A stretch of 64,000 nt of DNA from Caulobacter segnis ATCC 21756 (GCF_000092285.1 NC_014100.1:3348001-3412000); one strand, 5' to 3'. Positions 41,550-51,387 are shown, counted from the first letter of the stretch. Notes: generated by a model not told the origin, from the sequence alone. Translations and numbers: made by a program.

Positions 41550-42414
41550 TCTTGTCGCTGGCGTCGGCCAGCACGCGCAGCATCTCGACCGAGAACATCG
41601 AGCTGGCTAGGCGCTGGCCCGCGCCCATTCCCGATGAGCCGGACGAACCCGCGCCGCCGAACGGGTCGCCGACGTCCTGCGAACCGCGCAGGATCAGGTT
41701 CATCACCGCTTCTTGCTGTTGGATGCGCTCCAAGCGACGACCGCTGGCGTACTGCATGAAGCCTTGGTCGTCGTCGGCCGGGCGCGAGGGCGCCGGATCG
41801 GCGATCCGGGCCGAGCCGCCGGTCTTGGTCAGGTTGGCGTAGAGTTCGCCGACGGTGGTCGGCCGGCCTTCGCGGTAGAAGATCGAGCGGTTGGCCTGGG
41901 CGGCTTCGGGGAACATGGCCGCGGCGCTGGCGCTCGGAGACGACGTCGCCGCCTGGATCAGCTTCGCCGAACCCTGGGGCCCCAGGAAATGGGCGGCGTA
42001 GAGCTCGCCGGCGGTGGGCGAGCGCCCCACCCGACCGCGCAGGTACGAGGCGTGATCCGAGGTCAGCTCTCCGGCCATCAGCGAGGCGGCGTGCGGGTCC
42101 ATCTTCAGGCCCAGAACGGCTTTGCGCGCCTCATCCCCATCGACGCGATAGCGACCGTCTGAACCTTGCGAGATCAGGTCGGCGTAGCGGGCGTAGCCGT
42201 ACTTGGAGCCGTGCTTCTTCAGCGTGGCGAGCCAGGTCTGGTCTACGAACTGGAAAAGACCCGACGCCGAGGAGGTGCGCGCCTTGGCGGCGGGATTGAA
42301 GCCGCTCTCGCGCTTGGCCGCGCCCATCAGGAACGAGAAATCGACCCCGGTCGCGCTGGAAGCGCGCTGGATCGCCGACTCGACGACGCTGCGAATGGAA
42401 CCTACGGCGGGCAT
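41536..42414 (-). CDS. Lytic transglycosylase (SLT domain), CtrA-box promoter
   Basis: 292 residues from the ATG at 42414. An ATG-like start at 42450 is in frame but lies inside the CtrA box, so it is rejected. The SLT domain (~15-150) has the catalytic Glu in A-A-K-R-E-S-G-F-N-P and downstream S-A-S-G-L-F-Q-F-V and Y-A-A-H-F-L-G. It would cleave peptidoglycan glycan strands to 1,6-anhydro ends. There is no clear signal peptide, so export is by another route or together with a larger apparatus. The rest is low-complexity with a G-S-S-G-S-S-G stretch and a helical C-terminus. Cell-cycle control by CtrA fits a role in flagellum, pilus or division. Confidence 0.85.
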   Translation of the reverse strand: MPAVGSIRSVVESAIQRASSATGVDFSFLMGAAKRESGFNPAAKARTSSASGLFQFVDQTWLATLKKHGSKYGYARYADLISQGSDGRYRVDGDEARKAVLGLKMDPHAASLMAGELTSDHASYLRGRVGRSPTAGELYAAHFLGPQGSAKLIQAATSSPSASAAAMFPEAAQANRSIFYREGRPTTVGELYANLTKTGGSARIADPAPSRPADDDQGFMQYASGRRLERIQQQEAVMNLILRGSQDVGDPFGGAGSSGSSGMGAGQRLASSMFSVEMLRVLADASDKIKQR

Positions 42415-42430
42415 GGGCCTCAGGAGTCGG

Positions 42431-42463
42431 CGATCATGGTTAATTCGCAATTAACCACGATCG
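42431..42463 (-). promoter_or_regulatory. CtrA box within a longer palindrome
   Basis: TTAA-TTCGCAA-TTAAC at 42440-42455 is an exact TTAA-N7-TTAAC CtrA binding sequence. It is embedded in 15-bp arms (42431-42445 and 42449-42463) that match with one mismatch around a 3-nt centre. It lies 26 bp upstream of the transglycosylase start and 150 bp before the tonB gene on the other strand. Being so close to the start codon, bound CtrA might repress or activate depending on the promoter position. Confidence 0.75.
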
Positions 42464-42607
42464 CCACCTCGCGTCCGGAGACGCGATGTCGCAGGCGGCC
42501 CTACGCCCGCAACAGAAATCAACGCCCGGATTACGATTGTCAATTTACAGGGACGCAAGGCCGTGCTGATCTGATCCTACGAATGTAATTTCATTAGGGA
42601 GATCGAT

Positions 42608-43315
42608 ATGGCTCTGGCCCTGAATCCCAATGGTTCCGGCATTCCTGGACTGGACGACGCGCCGCGCAAGCCGTCGCGCGCGCTGATCGTGGGCCTGGGC
42701 GTCTCGGCCGCCGCGCACCTGATGCTGATCGGCTACCTGGCCTATCAGAAGTGGACGGCCCCCCTGCCGTCGGCCGAGCCTGACAACCCGTTCGTGATCG
42801 AGCAGGTCTACACGCCCAAGCCGCCGCCTCCCCCGCCGCCCCAGGCCCAGCCCAGACAGAATCAGATTCGGCTGCACACACCGGTCCCGACGCCGCTGCC
42901 CACGCCCGAGCCCCTGCCGATCAAACCCGTCGAGGTCGAGGGACCGCCCCAGCCGGGCCCCGCGGTCTTGCCGACGGCTCCGGCCGCCCCCGCGACGCCG
43001 CCGACGCCGACCGCGCCAAAGGTCATCACCCGCGCCAATTGGCTGAGGATCCCGACAGGCGATGAGGTGGCGCGATACTACCCCGAACGCGCCCAGCAAC
43101 GCGGCGTCTCGGGCTCGGCGACTCTGAGCTGCACGGTGGCGGTCAATGGCGCGGTTCGCGACTGCTCGGTGATCTCCGAAACGCCCGCCAGCGAAGGCTT
43201 CGGCGCCGCCGCTCTGAAGATCTCGCGCTTCTTCAAGATGAGGCCGCAGATGGAGAACGGCGAGGCGGTCGACGGCGCGACCGTCAGCATACCGATCCGG
43301 TTCAACGCAGGCTGA
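42608..43315 (+). CDS. tonB: TonB family energy transducer (first copy)
   Basis: 235 residues. One transmembrane helix near 24-45 ([15 protein letters not shown]), a proline-rich periplasm-spanning linker (P-K-P-P-P-P-P-P-P, then P-T-P-L-P-T-P), and a C-terminal TonB domain (~150-235) with [13 protein letters not shown] and a C-x-V ... C disulphide-like pair. AGGGAGATC lies before the ATG. Carries proton-motive energy from ExbBD to outer-membrane receptors. It stands alone; the second tonB at 58725 is linked to exbDB. Confidence 0.9.
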   Translation: MALALNPNGSGIPGLDDAPRKPSRALIVGLGVSAAAHLMLIGYLAYQKWTAPLPSAEPDNPFVIEQVYTPKPPPPPPPQAQPRQNQIRLHTPVPTPLPTPEPLPIKPVEVEGPPQPGPAVLPTAPAAPATPPTPTAPKVITRANWLRIPTGDEVARYYPERAQQRGVSGSATLSCTVAVNGAVRDCSVISETPASEGFGAAALKISRFFKMRPQMENGEAVDGATVSIPIRFNAG

Positions 43316-43342
43316 TACAGCCTCCTCCGGCGTTGAAACGGC

Positions 43343-43366
43343 GGCCGGGTCGTCAGCGACCCGGCC
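43343..43366. terminator. Hairpin terminator between tonB and the acyl-CoA dehydrogenase
   Basis: GGCCGGGTCG-TCAG-CGACCCGGCC, a perfect 10-bp stem followed by ATCTTCC. It serves the convergent tonB and acyl-CoA dehydrogenase genes. Confidence 0.75.
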
Positions 43367-43381
43367 ATCTTCCGCTTGGCC

Positions 43382-44545
43382 CTAGTAACTCTTGGGCAGG
43401 CCCAGCACGCGTTCAGCAATGAAGTTCAGGATCATCTCGCGGCTGATCGGCGCGATGCGGGCGATCATCGCCTCGCGGAAGTAGCGCTCGACGTCGTACT
43501 CCTTGGCGTAGCCCATGCCGCCATGCGCCAGCACCGAGGCCTCGCACGCATGGAAGCCGGCCTCCGCGCCCAAGTACTTGGCGGCGTTTGCCTCGGCCCC
43601 GCATTCCTTGCCGGCGTCGTAGAGGGCGGCCGCCTTGAAGGCCAGCAGGTTGGCGGCTTCCAACTCGGCCCACGACTTGGCCAGCGGATGGGCCACGCCC
43701 TGGTTCTGGCCGATCGGCCGGCCGAACACGACGCGCTCCTTGGCGTAGGTCGCGGCCTTGGCCAGCGCCGCGCGGCCCAGGCCAATGGCCTCGGCGGCGA
43801 ACAGCACGCGCTCGGGGTTGAGGCCGTGCAGCAGGTACTGAAAGCCCTTGCCCTCCTCGCCGACCAGGTCCTCGGCCGGGACGAACAGGTCCTCGATGAA
43901 GAGCATGTTACACTCGACCGCCTTGCGCCCCATCTTCGGGATCGGCTTGGCCTCGATCTTCTCGCGGTCGGTGTAAAACAGCGACAGCCCCTGGGTCGGC
44001 TTGGCGCACTGATCCTTGGGCGTGGTGCGGGCGATGATCAGGATCTTGTTGGCGCGCTGGGCGCCTGTGGTCCAGATCTTCCGCCCGTTCAGGCGATAGC
44101 CGCCGTCGACCCTCTCGGCCCGCGTCTCCAGGCTGGAGGTGTCGAGACCCGAGTTCGGCTCGGTGACGGCGAAGCACATCTTGTCCTCGCCCGAGATGAT
44201 CTTGGGCAACAGGCGCTCGCGCTGTTCATCCGTGCCGAACTTCACCAGCGGCATCGGCCCGAAGATGTTCAGGTGGATGGCCGAAGCGCCCGAGAAGCCC
44301 GCGCCCGATTGGGCCACGGTCTGCATCATCACCGCCGCCTCGGTCAGGCCCAAGCCCGCGCCGCCGACGCTCTCGGGCATCGCCACGCCCAGCCACCCGC
44401 CTTCGGCGATGGCGGCCACGAAGTCCTCTGGGAAGTTTCCGGTCTCGTCGGTGCGGCGCCAGTATTCGTCGTCGAAGGCGGCGCACACCTTGGCGACGCC
44501 CTCGCGGATGGCTTCCTGCTCTTCGGTCAACCAGAATCCGGACAT
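43382..44545 (-). CDS. Acyl-CoA dehydrogenase
   Basis: 387 residues. FAD/substrate motifs C-F-A-V-T-E-P-N-S-G and Y-R-L-N-G-R-K-I-W-T-T-G are standard for the family; the C-terminal A-H-G-G-M-G-Y-A-K-E-Y-D-V-E-R-Y-F-R is also typical. The position normally holding the catalytic Glu of the I-Y-E-G-T-S-E motif reads I-A-P-I-S-R-E-M, so the base, if present, comes from another residue; a subgroup of these enzymes shares this ending (V-L-G-L-P-K-S-Y). Oxidises an acyl-CoA to the enoyl-CoA with electrons passed to ETF. Substrate unknown. Gene follows the oxidoreductase below after 34 bp. Confidence 0.9.
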   Translation of the reverse strand: MSGFWLTEEQEAIREGVAKVCAAFDDEYWRRTDETGNFPEDFVAAIAEGGWLGVAMPESVGGAGLGLTEAAVMMQTVAQSGAGFSGASAIHLNIFGPMPLVKFGTDEQRERLLPKIISGEDKMCFAVTEPNSGLDTSSLETRAERVDGGYRLNGRKIWTTGAQRANKILIIARTTPKDQCAKPTQGLSLFYTDREKIEAKPIPKMGRKAVECNMLFIEDLFVPAEDLVGEEGKGFQYLLHGLNPERVLFAAEAIGLGRAALAKAATYAKERVVFGRPIGQNQGVAHPLAKSWAELEAANLLAFKAAALYDAGKECGAEANAAKYLGAEAGFHACEASVLAHGGMGYAKEYDVERYFREAMIARIAPISREMILNFIAERVLGLPKSY

Positions 44546-44579
44546 CCGGCCCTACTCCCCTGCGCTACGCGTCATCCCT

Positions 44580-45587
44580 TTAGGCCTTCTCGAAGCGCCG
44601 CGCGTCGAAGGCGACGGCCTCGGGGCCTGGGTTATCATTTGTCAGATACGCCGCCACCATACCCGCCACAAGCGGCGCGAACAGCCATCCGTTACGTCGC
44701 GCGCCGACCGCCAGCATGACGCCGGGCGCTCGGCTCCAGCCGACCAGCGGCAAGCCATCGGGCGTCGTGACCCGCACGCCCACCTCCACGGCCGCGTGAT
44801 CGAGATCCAGCGCGGGACGCAGCGCCTTGGCGGCGCGCCGCAGGGCCTGGGTCGCCGTCGCATCGGGGGTCAGGTCGTCACGGCCCGCCTCCATGGTCGC
44901 GCCGATCGCCAGGGCCTCGCCCGGCGCCAGATAGACCCCTTCGCCGCGCACCACCGCCGCATCGTCGTCCAACGGCGGCGCCCGAAGAAGCTGTCCTTTG
45001 ATGGGCGTGAGGGCCGAGGTCTCGGGCGCGATCCGGCCGTCGCGCACGCCCGGCCCCGTCGCCAGCACCAACGCATCGAAGGACTCGACCCGGCCGTCGG
45101 CCAGCGTCAGGGCGCCCGGCTCGAAGGCGACGACAGCGCCGGCGTCGAACGTCACGCCCGACCGCTCGGCGGCGGCGCGCAGCGTCGCCAGCGCGGAGCG
45201 GGCCTCCAGCCGCCAGTCTTCGTCGATCGCGTCGCTGGAGGCGACACCCAGACGCTCGAGACGCTCGGCGATCTCGGCCCGCCAGGCGTCGGAGCCCTCG
45301 ATCCGCACGCCAGCGCGGGACACAGTGATTCCCAGCGCGTCGGCGAAGTCCGGCCAAAGGTCGCGGGCGCGGCGCATCAGGGCCAAGTGATCGCGTGAAA
45401 CGGGGTCGAACAGCGCCTCGCTGACCGGGGCCAGCATGCCGGCCGCCACGCCGGAAGCGTTGGCCGCGGGCGGCGCGGGGTCGAACACGGTGACCGATCG
45501 CCCAGCCCGCGCCAGACGTAACGCCACCGCCAAGCCGAAGGCGCCGGCTCCAGCCACCGCGACCCTTGCGCTTTTTTCAGAGTACAT
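44580..45587 (-). CDS. FAD-dependent oxidoreductase, glycine oxidase (ThiO)-like
   Basis: 335 residues from the ATG at 45587, which has GGGAGGTG upstream; a frame to 45638 adds an unconserved head. N-terminal dinucleotide fold V-A-V-A-G-A-G-A-F-G-L-A-V-A-L-R-L-A, then G-V-A-A-G-M-L-A-P-V-S-E and the C-terminal G-A-R-R-N-G-W-L-F-A-P, a DadA/ThiO pattern. It would oxidise an amino acid or amine (for ThiO, glycine for thiazole synthesis). No thi genes lie next to it, so the specific role is open. Confidence 0.82.
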   Translation of the reverse strand: MYSEKSARVAVAGAGAFGLAVALRLARAGRSVTVFDPAPPAANASGVAAGMLAPVSEALFDPVSRDHLALMRRARDLWPDFADALGITVSRAGVRIEGSDAWRAEIAERLERLGVASSDAIDEDWRLEARSALATLRAAAERSGVTFDAGAVVAFEPGALTLADGRVESFDALVLATGPGVRDGRIAPETSALTPIKGQLLRAPPLDDDAAVVRGEGVYLAPGEALAIGATMEAGRDDLTPDATATQALRRAAKALRPALDLDHAAVEVGVRVTTPDGLPLVGWSRAPGVMLAVGARRNGWLFAPLVAGMVAAYLTNDNPGPEAVAFDARRFEKA

Positions 45588-45753
45588 TGGGGGCAAACAC
45601 CTCCCCGCGTCGTCTACGTCAAGTCCGGGCAAGGCCATAATGTCCGACGAAGCCCGTTACGTGTACGCGCAGACGTGACGACTCCGTAAAGCTCGGTCTA
45701 TATCGTTAATACTCGCGTTGAGCCGCGTCGCGGCGTTGAGGGATTTGAGGCGG

Positions 45754-46161
45754 ATGAACGATCGACCCGCAGCCGAACAAGCCCACCCTGTCGACCTCTA
45801 CGTGGGCGCGCGGCTGAGAATTCGCCGGAAGATGATGGGCCTGAGCCAAACCCAGGTCGCAGACGCCCTGGGGATCACCTTCCAGCAGATCCAGAAGTAC
45901 GAGCGCGGCGCCAACCGCATCAGCGCCAGCAAGCTCTATGACGCCGCCAAGCTGCTTCAGGCCCCGGTGTCCTATTTCTATGAAGGTCTCGAAGATACGG
46001 ACGGCGGTCTGGACGACGGATTCGCCCAGCGCATGACCGAGTTCGTCTCGACGCCGGAGGGCCTGGAACTGGCCGGCCTGTTCCCGCGCCTGGAAGATCG
46101 GCGTCTGCGCCGCCGGGTCGTCGACCTGGTCCGCGCCATGGTGGACGACGAAGCCCCGTAA
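45754..46161 (+). CDS. XRE family transcriptional regulator
   Basis: 135 residues from the ATG at 45754 with TGAGG just upstream. The Cro/C1-type HTH occupies ~17-72: L-R-I-R-R-K-M-M-G-L-S-Q-T-Q-V-A-D-A-L-G-I-T then I-Q-K-Y-E-R-G-A-N-R-I. The C-terminal part is short and helical (G-L-E-L-A-G-L-F). Alphaproteobacteria carry several such small regulators, some controlling stress or cell-cycle genes; the target here is unknown. Divergent from the ThiO-like gene; 91 bp before the topoisomerase. Confidence 0.88.
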   Translation: MNDRPAAEQAHPVDLYVGARLRIRRKMMGLSQTQVADALGITFQQIQKYERGANRISASKLYDAAKLLQAPVSYFYEGLEDTDGGLDDGFAQRMTEFVSTPEGLELAGLFPRLEDRRLRRRVVDLVRAMVDDEAP

Positions 46162-46252
46162 ACGCCCTCGAGGGAACCGTCCCAGCCGATCGGAACCGCC
46201 TGCTCCCGCGCCCCGTTGATCCGCCAACGGAAAGGCGGCGAGGGCCAGCGTC

Positions 46253-47284
46253 ATGCCACGCGACACGATCGAGCTTCAGCCGGAGACGGCCGGTCTCACC
46301 TACGTCAATGACGATGACCCTGGCATAAGGCGCGTGGCGGCCGGCGACGGTTTCGCCTTTCGCGATCCAGACGGCCGCGCGGTCAAGGATTCGGAAACGC
46401 TGGATCGCATCCGCGCCCTGGCCATCCCCCCGGCCTGGACGGACGTCTGGATCTGCCCCTCGGCGCGCGGCCACATCCAAGCCACCGGCCGCGACCAGAA
46501 GGGCCGCAAGCAGTACCGCTATCACGACGCCTGGCGACGGGACCGCGACGGGCTGAAGTTCAGCCGCATGATCGCCTTTGGCCGCGCCCTCCCCCGCCTC
46601 CGCGCCCGGGTCGAGGCGGACATGGCCCGTCGCGGCCTGCCGCGCGAGAAGGTGATCGCCGCGGTCATCCGGCTGATGGAGCTGACCCTGATCCGGGTCG
46701 GCAACGAGGAGTACGCCCAGGCCAACAAGAGCTTTGGCCTCACCACCCTTCGCGATCGCCACGCCAAGCTATCGAGCATGGGCGGCGTCTTCGAGTTCCG
46801 GGGCAAGAGCGGCAAGGTTCACAAGACCGGCTTCCGCGACCGCCGCCTGGCGCGCATCGTCAAGGCCTGCCAGGACGTCCCGGGCCAGCGCCTCTTTCAG
46901 TATCTCGACGAGGACGGCCAAAGGCGCTCGATCGAAAGCGCCGACGTCAACGCCTATATCCGCGCCGCCATCGGCGAGGACTTCTCGGCCAAGGACTTCC
47001 GCACCTGGGCCGGCACCCTCGCCGCCGCGCGCGGCCTTTGCATGGTCCCGAGGGCCGGCAGCGCCACCGAGGCCAAGCGCAACGTCAACACCTGCGTGAA
47101 GGCCGTCGCCGGACTGCTGGGCAACACCGCCGCCGTGTGCCGAGGCTCGTACATCCATCCGCTGGTGCTGGAGGCCTATCAGCAGGGCGTGTTGCCGCTG
47201 AAGCCGGGCCGCTCCGAGCGCGCCTTCGAGCTGGCGGTGATCCGCTTCCTGGAGGCGGCCAAGGCCTCGTGCCAAGTCGACTAG
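46253..47284 (+). CDS. DNA topoisomerase IB, poxvirus type
   Basis: 343 residues. Bacterial topoisomerase IB relaxes supercoils through a 3'-phosphotyrosyl link. The active-site Tyr is Y300 in V-C-R-G-S-Y-I-H-P; other catalytic residues lie in the I-R-V-G-N-E-E-Y-A motif, the K of the G-K-S-G-K-V-H loop and the KDFRTWAGTLAAARGL segment. The N-terminal domain has I-P-P-A-W-T-D-V-W-I. The gene starts a DNA-repair-rich stretch, just before ku, which is a common arrangement. Confidence 0.92.
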   Translation: MPRDTIELQPETAGLTYVNDDDPGIRRVAAGDGFAFRDPDGRAVKDSETLDRIRALAIPPAWTDVWICPSARGHIQATGRDQKGRKQYRYHDAWRRDRDGLKFSRMIAFGRALPRLRARVEADMARRGLPREKVIAAVIRLMELTLIRVGNEEYAQANKSFGLTTLRDRHAKLSSMGGVFEFRGKSGKVHKTGFRDRRLARIVKACQDVPGQRLFQYLDEDGQRRSIESADVNAYIRAAIGEDFSAKDFRTWAGTLAAARGLCMVPRAGSATEAKRNVNTCVKAVAGLLGNTAAVCRGSYIHPLVLEAYQQGVLPLKPGRSERAFELAVIRFLEAAKASCQVD

Positions 47285-47339
47285 GGAACGGGCCATGGCC
47301 AGGGTTCGTTGAGTCGGCGCAAACGGAGAAAAACCGCCC

Positions 47340-48194
47340 ATGGCCGCCGGACGCCCCACCTGGCAGGGCCACCTGCGCCTGTCGCTCGTGACCTGCCCCA
47401 TCGCGCTCTACACCGCCACCGACGCCAGCGGCGACGTGCACTTCAACATGCTGCACAAGAAGACGCACAATCGCATCCGGATGATCCCCACCGATCCGGA
47501 TCTGGGTCCGATCGAACGCTCGGAGATCGTCAAGGGCTACGAGTACGAGAAGGGCGAGTACGTCGTCATCACCCAGGACGAGATCGACAGCGTCCGCCTG
47601 GAAAGCACCCGCACGATCGACATCGAGCGCTTCGTGCCCGCCGACGACATCGACCGGCTCTACTGGGACAATCCGTATTTCCTGGTTCCCGACGGCAAGC
47701 TGGCGGCCGAGGCCTATGGCGTGATCCGCGAGGCCATGACCAAGGAGGGTCAGGTCGCGCTCGGCCGTGTCGTCATGCACCAGCGCGAGCGGCTTCTGGC
47801 CATCGAGCCGCGCGACAACGGCATGGTCGCCTGGTCGCTGCGCTCGAACCGGGAGGTCCGGGACGCGGCCAGCTATTTCGACGCCATCCCCGACAAGAAG
47901 CCCGACGCGGCGATGATCCAGATCGCCCAGAAGATCATCGAGCAGAAGGAAGGCCCCTTCGATCCCGAGCAGTTCAACGACCGCTACGAGGACGCCCTGC
48001 GCGCCCTGATCAAGGAAAAGCAGAAGGGCAAGGGCCGCAAGGTCACCGCGCCGGAAGAGCCCGAGGACACCAATGTCGTGGATCTGATGGAGGCCCTGCG
48101 CGCCAGCCTAGGCAAGACGCCGGCCAAAGCCCCCGCGAAAAAGCCGGCGACGAAGGCGGCGCACAAGCCGGCGGCGCGAAAGAAGACGGGTTAG
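47340..48194 (+). CDS. ku: Ku DNA end-binding protein (bacterial NHEJ)
   Basis: 284 residues with the Ku core: W-Q-G-H-L-R-L-S-L-V-T-C-P-I-A-L-Y, then V-K-G-Y-E-Y-E-K-G-E-Y-V and Y-W-D-N-P-Y-F. The dimeric ring loads on double-strand ends and recruits LigD. The C-terminal tail (last ~30 residues) is a Lys/Ala/Pro-rich extension (A-K-A-P-A-K-K-P-A-T-K), known in other bacterial Ku proteins to aid DNA binding and sliding. It ends 14 bp before a convergent NTF2-like gene; ligD is beyond it on the opposite strand. Confidence 0.95.
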   Translation: MAAGRPTWQGHLRLSLVTCPIALYTATDASGDVHFNMLHKKTHNRIRMIPTDPDLGPIERSEIVKGYEYEKGEYVVITQDEIDSVRLESTRTIDIERFVPADDIDRLYWDNPYFLVPDGKLAAEAYGVIREAMTKEGQVALGRVVMHQRERLLAIEPRDNGMVAWSLRSNREVRDAASYFDAIPDKKPDAAMIQIAQKIIEQKEGPFDPEQFNDRYEDALRALIKEKQKGKGRKVTAPEEPEDTNVVDLMEALRASLGKTPAKAPAKKPATKAAHKPAARKKTG

Positions 48195-48208
48195 GTTGCG
48201 CGTCGGCC

Positions 48209-48634
48209 TCAGCCGGGCTTTCCGAGCAGTTCCTTCAGACGCGGCCCAGCCTTGGCCGCCATGGCCTCCCCCACCGCCGCCGCGGCGTTGGCCGGGCGGA
48301 TCATCACCTCGAACTCGCGGATCTTGCCGGCGTCGTCGAAGGAGATGATGTCGACGCCTTTCAGCTTCTTGTCGCCAACGCGCGCGCTGAACTCCAGCAC
48401 CACGGCCTCTTCGCTCTCAGACCAGAACTGTCGGTGATAGGCGAAGTCCTCGAAGATGGTGCTGACCGTGGAGAGGATGTGCACCAACGGCTCCACGCCT
48501 GGATAGGGGGAAAAGAACGCCGGGGAGCGGAAGACCACGCTCTCGGACGCCAAGGGACGAAGGCGATCGAACTCGCGCTTCTCCAACAGGTCGTGCCAAG
48601 TCTCGAGTGTTCGCAGCGCCTGCTCGCGGGCCAT
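48209..48634 (-). CDS. NTF2-like/SnoaL-type protein
   Basis: 141 residues of an alpha+beta cone fold: an N-terminal helix pair with L-L-E-K-R-E-F-D-R-L-R-P-L-A and a strand F-S-A-R-V-G-D-K-K-L-K-G-V-D-I-I-S-F-D-D-A-G-K-I, as in the nuclear transport factor 2 superfamily (ketosteroid isomerase-like). There is no clear catalytic signature. It is inserted between ku and ligD but its relation to repair is doubtful; it could be a small-molecule isomerase/hydrolase or a binding protein. Confidence 0.8.
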   Translation of the reverse strand: MAREQALRTLETWHDLLEKREFDRLRPLASESVVFRSPAFFSPYPGVEPLVHILSTVSTIFEDFAYHRQFWSESEEAVVLEFSARVGDKKLKGVDIISFDDAGKIREFEVMIRPANAAAAVGEAMAAKAGPRLKELLGKPG

Positions 48635-48724
48635 GCCTTCCCCTCCTGAACCCGGCGTTCGAACGCGCCGCTAGCGACACTGTAAAATCCACGACGCCAC
48701 GGTCAACGTCGTGGATCCGACGCG

Positions 48725-51376
48725 CTAGTCCTTGCCGAGCTTCCTGATCGCCGCCTCCAGGTCGCGCTCGCTTTCCGCATAGGCGTCCCAGGCGTCGAGA
48801 GTCTTCAGCAGGCTCGGCGCGGTGCGGATGTTGAAACGCTTGGGGTCGAGGCCTTTGCGCACCTGGGTCCAGGACACGGGCCAGGACACCGGCGCGCCGG
48901 GGCGGCCGCGCGGCGACAGCGGCGCCACCGCCGTGCTCATGCGGTCGTTGCGCAGGTAGTCGAGGAAGATCTTCCCGCCGCGCTCCTTCTTGGACATGTT
49001 CAGCAGATAGAGGTCTGGACTGTCGGCGGCCATCTGCGCGCAGACCTCTCGGGCGAAGGCCTTGGCGGCGTCCCAATCCACTTTCGTCGGCTTCAGCGGT
49101 GTGACGACGTGCAGGCCCTTGCCGCCGGTCGTCTTGCAGAAGGGCGCCAAGCCCAGCGCCTCAAGCCGATCGCGGATCTCTCGCGCGCCCTCGACCACGG
49201 CGTCGAAGGACACATCGGGCGCGGGATCCAGGTCGAAGACCAGGCGGCCAGGAACGTCTTGTTCGTTCGGCCGGCAGTTCCATGGATGTAGTTCCGTGGC
49301 GCCCCATTGGGCGGCCGCCACCAGGCTCTCAACGGTGTTGAAGACGAGGTAGGGCTTGCGGTCGCCGCTGACGACAATCTCGTCGATCAGGGCCGAGACG
49401 CCCTTTCCGGAATGGCGCTGGAAAAAGGTCTCGCCGTCGACGCCATCGGGCATGCGGATCACCGAGCAAGGCCGCCCCTTGATGTGCTCCAGCATCCAAT
49501 CGCCAACGGCTTCGAAATATTCGGCGAGGTCGCGCTTGGTCCCCGGCGTCCCATCGCCGGCGTCCGGCCACAGCGTCTTGTCGGGGTTGGAGATCGCCAC
49601 GCCCCGCACCGAAACCTTGCCATCGCTTCGCTTCATCGCGAACGCCGCCTTGGGCTCGGCGAGCTCGACGTCCTCGGCCGGCGCTGGCGCTTCGGCCTCG
49701 ACCGCCTGGGCGGGCTTGTCCTCGCGCAGACCCTTGAACGACGCCTGGCGCACCGAGCCGTCTCCCGTGAAGCCCGCGAACTCTATCTCCGCGACCAGGA
49801 CAGGGTCCACCCAGTGGATGTTGGCCCCGCCGCGCGGCGCGCCCTTGCCACTGAAGGGCGAGGTCTTGCGTTCGGCCGCTTTCAGCTTCGGCAGCAGGCG
49901 GGCGACCTTGTCCCGACCATAGCCCGTGCCGACCCGTCCAACGTGGATCAGGTCGCCGTCACGATAGACGCCGACGATCAGCGAGCGGAAGGCGTCGCCG
50001 GTCGTTGTCCAGCCACCGATCACCACCTCATGCCCGGCCCGGCACTTAGCCTTGGTCCAGGTCCCCGGCTTGCCGGAGCGGTACGGCGCGTCGAGCTTCT
50101 TGGAAACGACGCCCTCCAGCGACATGCGGCAAGCCGACTGCAGCACCGCTTCGCCACCGCTCTCGAAATGCTCGACGTAGCGGATCCGGTCGCCGTCCTC
50201 CGGAAGCAGCGCCTTCAGCCGCGCCTTGCGTTCCGACAGCGGCAGATCGGTCAGGTCCTCACCGTGGGCGTAGAGCAAGTCAAAAGCGAAGAAGATCAGG
50301 TCGTCGGTGCTCTCTTCGGCCAGGGCCGCCTGCAGGCCGGCGAACGAGGGCGATCCGTCGGCGTCCAGAGCCACGACCTCACCGTCGATCAGGGCGTCCG
50401 GCAGCGCCGCCCCATCCTTGATGAGCTGCGGAAACTTGCCGCTCCAGTCGAGGCCCGCGCGCGTGCGTAGTGCGGCCTCGCCGCCCTCGACGCGCATCTG
50501 CATCCTGTATCCGTCGAACTTGATCTCGTGCGCCCAGTCGCCGCCGCCTGGCGGGCGGTCGACCAGCTTGCACAGCTGCGGCGGCACGAAGTCGGGCATG
50601 GCGATCGCCTTCTTGACGACCTTCCTTGGCGCCTGCGCCTTGGCCGAGGGCTTGGCGCTTCGTCGCCTGGGCGCGCCGGTCTCCTTCGCCGCCTTCTCGG
50701 CGGTGGCCTCGGGCGAGCCCTTGCTGTTCCAGATCGCGTCGGACGCGGTGGCTTTCTTCGTCATGAACGGAGTGGGCGCCTTGCCCTTCCCCGCCGCGAT
50801 CTCCTCCATCGTCCGCCCCGAGGCGATCGAGAACGCCGTGTCTTCCAGAAAGTCGAGATCGCCCTCCATCGCGAACTCGTCGCGATGCTTGATCAGAAGC
50901 CAGTTCTCGCGCTTCCCGTCGCCAAACTTGTCGTTATTGATGCGGACCAGGACCCAGCCGCCCTTCATCCGCTCGCCGGCGAAGACCAGTTTGATCTCGC
51001 CTTTCTTGAGCCCCTTCTGAAGGTCGAAGCCTGGCTCCGGCGCCCACCAGCCACGGTCCCACAGCATCACCGTGCCGCCGCCGTATTGGCCTTTGGGAAT
51101 CGTGCCCTCGAAATCGCCGTAGGCCAGCGGATGGTCCTCGACATGCACCGCCAGGCGGCGGTCATGCGGATCGCGAGAGGGCCCCCTGGTCACGGCCCAC
51201 GACAGGAACACGCCCTCGTGCTCCAGCCGCAGGTCATAGTGCAGTCGCGTGGCGGCGTGTTTCTGGATGACGAAGCGCGCCCGCTCGGACGCCGCGACGG
51301 CGGCCGCGCCCGAGGGCTCGGCCGTCTTTTCGAAGTCGCGCTTGGCCTCGTAGGCCGCGAGCTTGCGCGCCGCCAT
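48725..51376 (-). CDS. ligD: DNA ligase D, three-domain NHEJ ligase
   Basis: 883 residues in the order phosphoesterase - ligase - polymerase. Residues ~30-190 are the 3'-phosphoesterase ([14 protein letters not shown], metal ligands including H46 and D48). A Lys/Ala-rich linker (~200-260) leads to the ATP-dependent ligase with nucleotidyl-accepting K286 in E-I-K-F-D-G-Y-R. The primase-like polymerase (~575-870) shows L-V-F-D-L-D-P-A-P and [11 protein letters not shown]. It fills, trims and seals broken ends held by Ku. It lies 11 bp after the acidic-protein gene on the same strand. Confidence 0.95.
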   Translation of the reverse strand: MAARKLAAYEAKRDFEKTAEPSGAAAVAASERARFVIQKHAATRLHYDLRLEHEGVFLSWAVTRGPSRDPHDRRLAVHVEDHPLAYGDFEGTIPKGQYGGGTVMLWDRGWWAPEPGFDLQKGLKKGEIKLVFAGERMKGGWVLVRINNDKFGDGKRENWLLIKHRDEFAMEGDLDFLEDTAFSIASGRTMEEIAAGKGKAPTPFMTKKATASDAIWNSKGSPEATAEKAAKETGAPRRRSAKPSAKAQAPRKVVKKAIAMPDFVPPQLCKLVDRPPGGGDWAHEIKFDGYRMQMRVEGGEAALRTRAGLDWSGKFPQLIKDGAALPDALIDGEVVALDADGSPSFAGLQAALAEESTDDLIFFAFDLLYAHGEDLTDLPLSERKARLKALLPEDGDRIRYVEHFESGGEAVLQSACRMSLEGVVSKKLDAPYRSGKPGTWTKAKCRAGHEVVIGGWTTTGDAFRSLIVGVYRDGDLIHVGRVGTGYGRDKVARLLPKLKAAERKTSPFSGKGAPRGGANIHWVDPVLVAEIEFAGFTGDGSVRQASFKGLREDKPAQAVEAEAPAPAEDVELAEPKAAFAMKRSDGKVSVRGVAISNPDKTLWPDAGDGTPGTKRDLAEYFEAVGDWMLEHIKGRPCSVIRMPDGVDGETFFQRHSGKGVSALIDEIVVSGDRKPYLVFNTVESLVAAAQWGATELHPWNCRPNEQDVPGRLVFDLDPAPDVSFDAVVEGAREIRDRLEALGLAPFCKTTGGKGLHVVTPLKPTKVDWDAAKAFAREVCAQMAADSPDLYLLNMSKKERGGKIFLDYLRNDRMSTAVAPLSPRGRPGAPVSWPVSWTQVRKGLDPKRFNIRTAPSLLKTLDAWDAYAESERDLEAAIRKLGKD

Positions 51377-51387
51377 CCGTGACCGCC

